In this document: positions 48,611 to 54,432 of the stretch, piece by piece
Position numbering within the stretch: position 1 is the stretch's first letter
Layout: each line of letters begins with the position of its first letter
NCBI GenBank assembly: GCA_947170495.1
Contig: CAMVUB010000013.1
Coordinates: 1-54,432 of the forward strand
Direction of reading: 5' to 3'
Source of the DNA: an uncultured Prevotellaceae bacterium
GTDB lineage: Bacteria; Bacteroidota; Bacteroidia; Bacteroidales; Bacteroidaceae
DNA: 54,432 nucleotides
Notes under the pieces: model-generated
What the model was told of the DNA's origin: nothing
The model's input: only the letters and a program-made list of their open reading frames with translations
Databases searched by the model: none
Translations under genes and position numbers: made by a program

Positions 48611-50767
48611 ATGGCAACATTACAGAAAATCAGAAGCAAAGGTGCACTCCTCATCCTCTTCGTAGGTCTCGCACTGTTTGCTTTCATCGCCGAAGAAGGC
48701 GTACGTTCGCTGTCATCATCCCGTGCTGAAAGCCATCAGCGTATTGGCGAGGTGTATGGCAAATCCATCAACATTCAGGAGTTCAACGACCTCGTGGATG
48801 AATACTTGGATGTCGTCAAGTTCAGTTCCGGCAACGAGAACCTCACCGAAGAGCAGATGCAACAGGTGCGCGACCAGGTGTGGAACACCTTCGTACAGAC
48901 AAGCCTCTTGGAGCACGAGTGTGCAGAACTCGGCATCACCGTCACCGACGCTGAGATGCAGGAGATCATCAAGACCGGCCAGAACCCCATGCTGGCACAG
49001 ACGCCCTTCCGCAACCAACAGACAGGCGCGTTCGACGTGGAGGCCCTCAACCAGTTCCTCACACAATACAAGTCCATCAAGGAACAGCCCGGTCAGCCCG
49101 CTGAAGCTGTAGAGTACTACACACAGCTCTATAACTACTGGAAGTTCATCGAGAAGAACGTGCGCCAGCAGACGCTCGCCAACAAGTACCAGGCGCTGCT
49201 CAGCAAGCTCTTCATCGCTAACCCCACCAGCGTGCAGAACCTCTTCGACGCTCGCAACAACGAGAAGGAGGCCCTCCTCGTGTCTCTCCCCTACACCGCC
49301 GTCAAGGACGAGGTGAAGGCCGACGAGAAAGAGCTCAAGGCAAAGTACGATGAGCTGAAGGATGCCTTCCGCCTGGATGAGCCCACCCGCGACATCAAGT
49401 ACATCGACGTGGCTATCACCGCCAGCAAGGCAGACCGCGACGAGATCAACAACGAGCTCCTCGAAGTGGCATCGCAGATGCAGGCCGAGGATGCCGACTA
49501 CGCCAACATCATCCGCAAGAGCGGCAGCACCATCTCCTACAAGGCGCTCCCCGTGCGTCGCGCTGCCCTCCCCGGCGACATCGCCGCACAGGTGGACTCC
49601 ATGAGCGTTGGCGCCCAGAAGGGTCCCTTCCTCAGCGCTGCTGACAACACCCAGAACATCGTGCGCCTCATCGCCAAGACCATGCTGCCCGACTCCGTGC
49701 AGATTCGCCAGATCGGTCTCGGCGGTATGGACGAAGCCGCTACGCAGAAGACCGCTGATAGCATCATGAACGTCCTCAACGCAGGCGTACCCTTCGACAG
49801 CATCGCCAAGAAGTACAACCAGACCGGCGAGGCTCAGTGGATCACCTCTGCACAGTATGAGAACGCCCTGCTCGACGATAACAACCTCAAATTCATCAAC
49901 GCCATCACCACGCAGGCCGCAGGCACCACGCAGCAGATCAAGCTCAGCACGGGCATGGCTATCGTGAACGTCCTCGACCGCCGCAACATGGTTGAGAAGT
50001 ACCAGGTGGCCATCGTCAAGCGTCCGCTCGACTTCTCCAACGACACCTTCAACAAGACCTACAACGACTTCTCACAGTTCGTAGCCTCCAACAAGACCCC
50101 CGAGGAAATCGAGGCCAACGCCATGAAGGCCGGCTATATGGTGCAGCAGCGCCAGGACATCTACAGCAGCGAGCACAACATCGCAGGCCTCAGCGCCACA
50201 CGCGAAGCTTTCCGCTGGGTCTTCAACAGCGACACCAAGGTGGGTGAGATTTCCGAGATTTATACCTGCGGTAACAACGACCACCTCCTCGTCGTCATCC
50301 TCACCGGTAAGAACGATACCAAGTACCGCACGCTGGAGAGCGTGAAGGACTTCATCGAGGGCGAGGTCATCCGCGACAAGAAAGCCGGCATCCTGCAGGA
50401 GCAGATGGAAGGCTGCGCCGACCTCAACGCTGTGGCTAAGCTGGCAGGTGCACAGACCGACACCGTGCGCCACATCACCTTCAACGCTCCCGTCTTCGTG
50501 CCCTCCACCGGTGGCAGCGAGCCCGCACTCGCAGGCGCTGTGGCCAAGACCGCAAAGGGTGGCTTCGCCAAGGGCGTGAAAGGTAACGCCGGCGTCTATG
50601 CCTTCCAGGTCATCGCCGAGAACAAAACCGCAGCCAAGCTCGACGATGCTACCAAGCAGAACATCGCCCAGCAGCTGACCAGCAACAGCCTCCGTGCAGC
50701 TTCCCGCTATATGCAGGAGCTCTTCCAGAAGGCCAACGTCAAGGACAACCGCTACCTCTTCTACTAA
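48611..50767 (+). CDS. ppiD: PpiD/SurA-type periplasmic folding factor (peptidylprolyl isomerase)
   Basis: The 718-residue protein has one N-terminal membrane helix (ALLILFVGLALFAFIAEEG). A SurA-N-like chaperone region (about 35-220) is followed by a parvulin-type PPIase region near 340-450. The helical C-terminal half ends in NRYLFY. It probably helps newly secreted proteins leave SecYEG or fold at the inner-membrane surface. The parvulin domain is divergent, so isomerase activity is uncertain and a chaperone role is safer. It has its own promoter and a strong terminator. Confidence 0.9.
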   Translation: MATLQKIRSKGALLILFVGLALFAFIAEEGVRSLSSSRAESHQRIGEVYGKSINIQEFNDLVDEYLDVVKFSSGNENLTEEQMQQVRDQVWNTFVQTSLLEHECAELGITVTDAEMQEIIKTGQNPMLAQTPFRNQQTGAFDVEALNQFLTQYKSIKEQPGQPAEAVEYYTQLYNYWKFIEKNVRQQTLANKYQALLSKLFIANPTSVQNLFDARNNEKEALLVSLPYTAVKDEVKADEKELKAKYDELKDAFRLDEPTRDIKYIDVAITASKADRDEINNELLEVASQMQAEDADYANIIRKSGSTISYKALPVRRAALPGDIAAQVDSMSVGAQKGPFLSAADNTQNIVRLIAKTMLPDSVQIRQIGLGGMDEAATQKTADSIMNVLNAGVPFDSIAKKYNQTGEAQWITSAQYENALLDDNNLKFINAITTQAAGTTQQIKLSTGMAIVNVLDRRNMVEKYQVAIVKRPLDFSNDTFNKTYNDFSQFVASNKTPEEIEANAMKAGYMVQQRQDIYSSEHNIAGLSATREAFRWVFNSDTKVGEISEIYTCGNNDHLLVVILTGKNDTKYRTLESVKDFIEGEVIRDKKAGILQEQMEGCADLNAVAKLAGAQTDTVRHITFNAPVFVPSTGGSEPALAGAVAKTAKGGFAKGVKGNAGVYAFQVIAENKTAAKLDDATKQNIAQQLTSNSLRAASRYMQELFQKANVKDNRYLFY

Positions 50768-50819
50768 GCATTTCGCACACGCGCAATATTATATATAGGT
50801 ACGCGCGCATAAACGCCAT

Positions 50820-50855
50820 AAAGGGGATGTGTCACCACCGACACTTCCCCTTTTT
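50820..50855 (+). terminator. Intrinsic terminator of ppiD
   Basis: The stem AAGGGGAtGTGTC/GACACtTCCCCTT is followed by TTTTT, 52 bp after the ppiD stop. Confidence 0.85.
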
Positions 50856-50929
50856 CGTCGCCTTTTCGGGCTTTTTCACCCCGTTTTGCCCGATTTGACG
50901 TTAAATAATGCAAATCTTTTCTCGAAAAG

Positions 50930-50971
50930 TTTCATCGAAGCGAAGAAAAGCCTACCTTTGCATTTGCAAAG
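50930..50971 (+). promoter_or_regulatory. Promoter with overlapping inverted repeat, SnoaL-like gene
   Basis: A -33-like TTTC (50930-50933), 19-bp spacer and -7 TACCTTTG (50953-50960). The perfect inverted repeat CTTTGCA-tt-TGCAAAG (50956-50971) covers the -7 box and the expected start point, so it is a candidate operator. Confidence 0.6.
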
Positions 50972-50994
50972 TCAAGATAGCAAACCCGAATGCA

Positions 50995-51492
50995 ATGAAA
51001 ACCCAAGTCATTCTTAAGCGACCTGTACACTTAGGCCTTGAAGCACGCCGCGAAAAAGAAGCGGTCAGACGCATGTTAACCTTCGAGCGTTTCGCACGCG
51101 ATAACCAGCTGTGGGACGAGATGATGACATGCTATACACCTGACGCCACCATCAAAGCGTCGTGGTTCGACGGCGATGCCAAAGCATTTGCCGATGCGCT
51201 GGCCGCACGCACCGATCATATCCCCTATCACATCCACGCGTGTATCGTATGGACACATGGCAACCGCGCCGTAGCCATCGTGGAGACCACCTTCCCCGTG
51301 AAGACGGAGATTGCCGGTGTCACCTTCAACCAGACGGGTGAATCGCAGTACATCTACAAGCTCGTGCGCTACAATGGCGAGTGGTACATCAAATGCTGCA
51401 CCACCATCCTTGAGGAGCTCCCCGGAAAGAGCCGCCCCGACTACCTCAAAGACCTCTACGAGGAAGCCGACAACTGGCTGCTGAACGGCTAA
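50995..51492 (+). CDS. SnoaL-like (NTF2-fold) protein
   Basis: The 165-residue protein has an alpha-plus-beta cone pattern: helices near 18-50 (MLTFERFARDNQLWDEMMTC), then beta-strands with IHACIVWTHGNRAVAIVET and YIYKLVRYNGEWYIKCCTT. SnoaL/NTF2-fold proteins act as small-molecule isomerases, hydratases or binding proteins, and here the ligand is unknown. The ATG at 50995 is chosen because the longer frame starts upstream of the promoter. It is a single-gene transcript ending at a shared terminator. Confidence 0.8.
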   Translation: MKTQVILKRPVHLGLEARREKEAVRRMLTFERFARDNQLWDEMMTCYTPDATIKASWFDGDAKAFADALAARTDHIPYHIHACIVWTHGNRAVAIVETTFPVKTEIAGVTFNQTGESQYIYKLVRYNGEWYIKCCTTILEELPGKSRPDYLKDLYEEADNWLLNG

Positions 51493-51512
51493 CCCCCTAT
51501 AAAAAGAAATAA

Positions 51513-51545
51513 CGGGTGCAACGATTGTTGCACCCGCTTTTCTTT
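51513..51545. terminator. Bidirectional terminator between convergent genes
   Basis: The 10-bp perfect stem CGGGTGCAAC/GTTGCACCCG with loop GATT is followed by CTTTTCTTTT on the plus strand. Confidence 0.8.
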
Positions 51546-52330
51546 TACAGCCCTCTGGCTTTGTAGATGAGGTCTCTGGCCTCGTTAATCTCGCGCATCT
51601 TTTTCTCGGCCGACGCGCGGATGTCCTCGCCCAGCGAGGCAACGCGGTCAGGGTGATGCTTGACGACCAGACGCTTGTAGGCGGCACGCACCTCGTCATC
51701 GCTTGCGCTCTCGTCGATCTCCAACACTGCGTAGGCATCCTTCAGGCTCGTGCTGCCCAGTCCGAGCATGGAGTTGAGTTCCGCCTCGGAAAGACCCAGG
51801 GCTGCCGTCACCTCGCGCAACGCCGTAATCTCCTCAGGCGCTACGTGGCCGTCGGCCTTCGCCAGCATGGCCAGCAGCGAGAGCAGCTGCAGACGCTGCG
51901 ACTCGCTGAGCACGCCGCGCATCTGGGCGCAGCAGTCGTTGATGGTCTGCCGGAAAGCACCCGGCTGTGTGGCATCCATCTGTTTCTGCTGCTCGAAGAG
52001 GCGCAGCAGGATGGCATTGCCCTCCTCCACTGCCGCCTCGCCGAAGTTCGCGCGCAGGAACTGGCGGATAGCCTCCATCTCGCTGTGCATCACCTTGCCG
52101 TCGGCACGGATGATATAACTTGCCAGCGTCAGCAGCGAGAACAGGAAACCGTTGCGCGTGCCTTGCGCCGTGCGGTCATAGCCGCTGCCGCCGCCCTCGC
52201 CATCACCGATCAATCCATTGTCACTCGACATCGTGTCAAACAGCGCGCCAAGCACGAAGCCCGCCAGCGCCCCGATGGGTCCGCCTGAGAGGAGCCCCAA
52301 GAAGCCCCCAATCCATTTTCCTGCTGCCAT
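51545..52330 (-). CDS. DjlA-like co-chaperone (TerB plus DnaJ domain)
   Basis: The 261-residue protein has a Gly-rich hydrophobic N-terminus (WIGGFLGLLSGGPIGALAGF). A TerB-like helical domain (about 60-180) and a C-terminal J domain (about 192-258) follow. The J-domain HPD triad is in VVKHHPDRVAS, where it stimulates DnaK ATPase. The order matches DjlA, a membrane-associated J protein. In E. coli DjlA a single helix anchors it; here the Gly-rich start could do so. Its leader is almost all phrase repeat. Confidence 0.87.
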   Translation of the reverse strand: MAAGKWIGGFLGLLSGGPIGALAGFVLGALFDTMSSDNGLIGDGEGGGSGYDRTAQGTRNGFLFSLLTLASYIIRADGKVMHSEMEAIRQFLRANFGEAAVEEGNAILLRLFEQQKQMDATQPGAFRQTINDCCAQMRGVLSESQRLQLLSLLAMLAKADGHVAPEEITALREVTAALGLSEAELNSMLGLGSTSLKDAYAVLEIDESASDDEVRAAYKRLVVKHHPDRVASLGEDIRASAEKKMREINEARDLIYKARGL

Positions 52331-52335
52331 ATTCT

Positions 52336-52372
52336 TAGTTTAAAGTTGAAGGTTTAAAGTTTAAGGAGTTGC
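52336..52372. repeat. Tandem phrase repeat (TTTAAAGTT/TTTAAGG) in the djlA-like leader
   Basis: On the minus strand units CTTAAACTTT, AAACCTTCAA and CTTTAAACTA end 5 bp before the ATG. It lies between the -7 box (52377-52384) and the start codon. Confidence 0.6.
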
Positions 52373-52376
52373 GGGG

Positions 52377-52384
52377 CAAAGGTA
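52377..52384 (-). promoter_or_regulatory. Promoter -7 box of the djlA-like gene
   Basis: Minus-strand TACCTTTG is a perfect TAnnTTTG match. Confidence 0.6.
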
Positions 52385-52458
52385 GCGATAATTTGGGAGA
52401 TGAAAGCGGTTAAGTGCAGAAAAGTTGTCAAAAATTTGGAGGAATCAACAAAAACCTC

Positions 52459-52466
52459 TACTTTTG
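52459..52466 (+). promoter_or_regulatory. Promoter -7 box of the 52573 gene
   Basis: TACTTTTG is followed by about 100 nt of structured leader before the first possible ATG. Confidence 0.6.
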
Positions 52467-52481
52467 CCCCCAGAAATCATT

Positions 52482-52531
52482 CGCAACAATCCATGCAGGC
52501 CACGCCAAGTGGCACTTACGGGATTGTTGCG
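52482..52531 (+). ncRNA. Structured leader hairpin at the 5' end of the 52573 transcript
   Basis: The outer stem CGCAACAATCC (52482-52492) pairs perfectly with GGATTGTTGCG (52521-52531). Inside it GCCAC/GTGGC (52499-52503 and 52509-52513) forms a second stem. It starts about 15 bp after the -7 box, so it would cap the RNA. It is not a clear terminator (only GTATTTTTG follows). No known riboswitch family is recognised. Confidence 0.5.
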
Positions 52532-52563
52532 TATTTTTGTATGCACGATCACGATAAGTTAAA

Positions 52564-52580
52564 GCGTTCACAATGAACGC
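52564..52580 (+). promoter_or_regulatory. Hairpin enclosing the first ATG of the 52573 gene
   Basis: GCGTTCA-caa-TGAACGC is a perfect 7-bp stem, and the ATG at 52573-52575 straddles the loop and right arm. It could limit initiation there and favour the ATGs at 52612 or 52615. Confidence 0.45.
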
Positions 52581-53094
52581 ATTCGTTCTTTCACTTATTG
52601 TAATCGTAACTATGATGAACAGAAAAAGTTTCAGGAGGCAGAAAGTCAACTGCCTCTGCCGTTGCACGCCCCAGACGGGCATCGAGACACTCTCCACATC
52701 GCTGGTACGCCTCACCCGGCAACAAGCCTTCGACGTCGTCGCCACCTCCCGCTCCACGAGCGTCATCGCCGCCACAGCCCTGCGCGCCGGGCGCCTCTTC
52801 GAGCAACTCCACATGCCGTACGTGGCCCTCACCCTCTATCGCACAGCCATCTACCGCATCCAGCGCATCGACTATGACCGCGCCGAGGACTACTACACCT
52901 ACGGGCCCCTGCCGCCCAACCCCTACTACCGTCCCTGGAGCGCCCGCATCAACGATGCCGATGCCCTCGAAATCGCCCAGCAGCTTGACGCCCTCTACCA
53001 CCATCTGAACCTGCCCGGCTACGCTCACCAGTGCCGCCTTGTCAACACCTACTACGAACGCATGTTCCGCAGCGTCTATAGCGCTTGCATGTAG
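52573..53094 (+). CDS. Small helical protein of unknown function
   Basis: The protein has up to 173 residues. If translation starts at 52573, the first 13 residues are hydrophobic (NAFVLSLIVIVT). Starting at 52612 or 52615 gives a soluble basic N-terminus (MNRKSFRRQKVNC). The body is helical with a TPR-like pattern (LFEQLHMPYVALTLYRTAIY, then ALEIAQQLDALYHHLNLPGY). No family is recognised. It is a single-gene transcript behind a strong structured leader, which suggests regulated expression. Confidence 0.6.
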   Translation: MNAFVLSLIVIVTMMNRKSFRRQKVNCLCRCTPQTGIETLSTSLVRLTRQQAFDVVATSRSTSVIAATALRAGRLFEQLHMPYVALTLYRTAIYRIQRIDYDRAEDYYTYGPLPPNPYYRPWSARINDADALEIAQQLDALYHHLNLPGYAHQCRLVNTYYERMFRSVYSACM

Positions 53095-53142
53095 GCCCTT
53101 CAACTGAATAGGGAATCTCCCACGGAGTTTAGGCGTTTTCCC

Positions 53143-53173
53143 TTTCACGGTTAACGAAAAGGCTGTACTTTTG
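53143..53173 (+). promoter_or_regulatory. Promoter of the 53205 lipoprotein gene
   Basis: A -33-like TTTC (53143-53146), 19-bp spacer and -7 TACTTTTG (53166-53173). The leader is about 25 nt. Confidence 0.7.
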
Positions 53174-53204
53174 CAACATCAAAACCACTTAAAAGCATAC
53201 GACT

Positions 53205-53807
53205 ATGAAAAAATGGTACTTCAATATCGCCCTCGTGAGCCTCGTGCTGTTCATTGGCTTCAGCTTCACCAGCTGCGAAATGGATCCCGACGATAACATC
53301 GGCTACGACCTGAGAGGTCATTGGTTCGGAGACCTCGATATGTACTACGACGGCATCCCCGCTCGCGGTTCCGACATCACCTTCTACCCCGAAGGCTACG
53401 GCTACCATCGCGGCACCGGCACACAAATCGACTACTACGGTCGCTATGGTCGTGAACGCATCATTCATGACTTCAGCTACCAAATCAACCGAGGTGTCAT
53501 CTACCTCACCTTCTACGATGAGCCCGAACTGGACTGCACCATCAGCGACTACGGCCTCAACGCCTACAAATTCTGGGGACGCATCGACGGCCGCTACTCC
53601 AGTACCAACTTCAGCCTGCGCAACTACGACAGCGACTGGGATCGCTACGGCTACGACGGCTATGACTACGACTACGACCGCCGCTACTACGGAGGTTACT
53701 ACACGAAACAAGAGATCGACTTGGAAGACCTCTCGACGAGCCCTTCCGAACCCGAAAGCACCCTCTCCAAGCCTAAAGCCACACGCGGCGTGAACCAATC
53801 ACTATAA
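53205..53807 (+). CDS. Lipoprotein with Tyr/Asp/Gly-rich tail, unknown function
   Basis: The 200-residue protein has a lipoprotein signal ending FSFTSCEMDPDD. The acidic residues after the Cys suggest surface export. A compact beta-rich part (about 33-140; YDLRGHWFGDLDMYYDG, then FYDEPELDCTIS) is followed by a Tyr/Asp/Arg/Gly repeat stretch (DRYGYDGYDYDYDRRYYGGYY). The C-terminus is Ser/Pro-rich. I recognise no family. It is a single-gene transcript ending in a strong hairpin. Confidence 0.75.
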   Translation: MKKWYFNIALVSLVLFIGFSFTSCEMDPDDNIGYDLRGHWFGDLDMYYDGIPARGSDITFYPEGYGYHRGTGTQIDYYGRYGRERIIHDFSYQINRGVIYLTFYDEPELDCTISDYGLNAYKFWGRIDGRYSSTNFSLRNYDSDWDRYGYDGYDYDYDRRYYGGYYTKQEIDLEDLSTSPSEPESTLSKPKATRGVNQSL

Positions 53808-53809
53808 AT

Positions 53810-53849
53810 GCAAACGAGGCTGCATTAAGAAGCAGCCTCGTTTGCTTTT
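53810..53849 (+). terminator. Strong hairpin after the 53205 gene
   Basis: Perfect 14-bp arms GCAAACGAGGCTGC/GCAGCCTCGTTTGC with an 8-nt loop, followed by TTTTG. The arm shares GGCTGC with the AGCAGGCTGCATC palindromes, so it may be terminator and repeat at once. Confidence 0.7.
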
Positions 53850-53908
53850 GCACCCTTACGCCCTACACCCGTACTCCAACACCCATCGCTCCGCACAACA
53901 TCAGCCTC

Positions 53909-53942
53909 CGCACCAAGGTGCGTTGAGTGTCTCACCATGGTG
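53909..53942. repeat. Two small palindromes in the pre-transposase gap
   Basis: CGCACC-aa-GGTGCG (53909-53922) and CACCATGGTG (53933-53942). The 422-bp gap 53808-54229 holds no gene. Confidence 0.4.
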
Positions 53943-53951
53943 ATCCACCCC

Positions 53952-53989
53952 GAAGAGCTAGGTCTTACGGCCGTAAGACCTAGCTCTTC
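53952..53989. repeat. 38-bp perfect palindrome
   Basis: The arm GAAGAGCTAGGTCTTACGG is followed at once by its exact complement (CCGTAAGACCTAGCTCTTC). 19 bp, no loop, no mismatch. Confidence 0.8.
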
Positions 53990-54017
53990 TTTTAAAGACA
54001 CTACTACTCCCTCGCCT

Positions 54018-54077
54018 GACCCTCTATAGTCCCTACGCGCAGACACTATAGAGGGTCGGAAGAGAGACTATAGAGGG
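54018..54077. repeat. Inverted repeat with a third copy of its arm
   Basis: GACCCTCTATAGT (54018-54030) pairs perfectly with ACTATAGAGGGTC (54045-54057). A further arm copy, GACTATAGAGGG, lies at 54066-54077. Confidence 0.75.
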
Positions 54078-54090
54078 AACACACTTACAC

Positions 54091-54117
54091 AGCAGGCTGC
54101 ATCACGCGATGCAGCCT
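54091..54117. repeat. Palindrome AGCAGGCTGCATC type, second copy
   Basis: AGGCTGCATC-acgc-GATGCAGCCT. It shares 13 left-arm and 10 right-arm bases with the palindrome at 37569-37600. Confidence 0.75.
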
Positions 54118-54196
54118 ACTAGATGAAATTTTGTGCTCTGTGTGCTTGGAGTTGAGAAAAATCGGTTTCTTTTGTGCGTGGTTAGGGATTAATGCG

Positions 54197-54204
54197 TACA
54201 TTTG
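54197..54204 (+). promoter_or_regulatory. Promoter -7 box of the transposase gene
   Basis: TACATTTG is 26 bp before the ATG, with a TTTG 22 bp further upstream (54171-54174). Confidence 0.6.
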
Positions 54205-54229
54205 CAGGCAGAAATAAAAAGATACAGAT

Positions 54230-54432
54230 ATGAGCAGACGGAAGGAAGAGGCCCTAGCGGCGGGTGTGCAGGTGAATGAAACCAAGCACAGCATGAAGCG
54301 ACGTAAGCCTTGGCATGATTATCGCTGCAAAGGGACTTATATGCTGACACTAGTGGTCGCTGAAAGGCGGCCGCTGCTGGGGCGGTTGGTGGCTTCGGAA
54401 GTTGGGGTACCCGCAGCAGGGGTACCCGCAGT
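54230..54432 (+). CDS. Putative REP-associated (RAYT, Y1-type) transposase, N-terminal part, cut by the window edge
   Basis: 67 codons are visible and open to the window edge. The segment KPWHDYRCKGTYMLTLVVAE followed by RRPLLGRLV resembles the start of the Y1 transposase domain in Bacteroidetes REP-associated proteins (W-H-D-Y, then a beta-strand YxxTL, then RRPLLG). The diagnostic HxH and the catalytic Tyr would lie beyond the edge, so the call is tentative. Residues 59-67 (GVPAAGVPA) are encoded by a 15-bp direct repeat, GGGGTACCCGCAGCA, present almost twice. A cluster of palindromes lies just upstream. Confidence 0.55.
   Translation, partial: MSRRKEEALAAGVQVNETKHSMKRRKPWHDYRCKGTYMLTLVVAERRPLLGRLVASEVGVPAAGVPA

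Overview
The window is a chromosomal stretch of a Bacteroidales bacterium, most likely a fairly GC-rich member of the Prevotellaceae. This rests on the Bacteroidetes-type promoters (a -7 box TAnnTTTG before many genes), on lineage families (Lnb/DUF4105, DUF4369, DUF3089, family-type outer membrane receptors, a long SecA with a Gln/Ala-rich tail) and on conserved gene orders (lptB-tig-clpP-clpX-recQ; coaX-OMP-lptC-CNNM/CorC-ppiD). The species cannot be named from the sequence alone. No rRNA, tRNA or CRISPR array was seen.

Layout. 1-693: structured, lower-GC non-coding DNA. 694-7908 (minus): ORF6N protein, RecQ, and the lptB-tig-clpP-clpX protein quality-control operon, which ends in a clear terminator. 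8079-17481 (plus): MlaE/MlaF-type lipid transporter genes, ABC-F ATPase, M13 peptidase, MetA-type homoserine acyltransferase, U32/RlhA-like protein and a zinc-ribbon membrane protein. 17548-24284: nucleotidyltransferase (minus), YifB, a large secreted double-SGNH protein, a stub of a second yifB 3' end, and a class A acid phosphatase. 24208-27475 (minus): DivIC, a small membrane protein, PlsC, a DUF4369 lipoprotein and a DUF3089 hydrolase. 27615-31057 (plus): DnaX and a RluA-family pseudouridine synthase. 31088-37122: outer membrane receptor-like protein, lipoprotein hydrolase, cupin and GH10 xylanase. 37123-37730: non-coding, repeat-rich. 37731-44255 (minus): SecA, an apparently degenerate alkaline-phosphatase-fold protein, and Lnb. 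44416-50767 (plus): CoaX, outer membrane protein, LptC, CNNM/CorC and PpiD. 50995-53807: SnoaL-like protein, DjlA-like co-chaperone, and two unrecognised small proteins. 53808-54432: a cluster of palindromes followed by the start of a putative REP-associated (RAYT-type) transposase cut by the window edge.

Most genes are envelope housekeeping: LPS export (LptB, LptC), lipid traffic (MlaE/F, PlsC), lipoprotein acylation (Lnb), secretion and folding (SecA, PpiD, trigger factor, ClpXP, DjlA-like), plus polysaccharide and ester hydrolysis (GH10, SGNH, alpha/beta hydrolases).

The most unusual signal is not a gene but two dispersed repeat types. One is a short GC-rich hairpin with a G-rich tail, found in intergenic DNA and also inside reading frames (ABC-F, U32, DnaX, and the signal peptide of the 16456 gene). 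The other is a set of 7-11 bp tandem 'phrases' (TTTAAGAG, CCCATAAG, TAAATCG, GAGAAATT, GAATGAA) that mostly sit directly before start codons. In three genes these repeats appear to supply the start codon itself (TTG or GTG), and in two of those also most of the signal peptide. Together with the palindrome cluster beside the transposase start, this suggests active repeat spread that is reshaping gene 5' ends and linkers.
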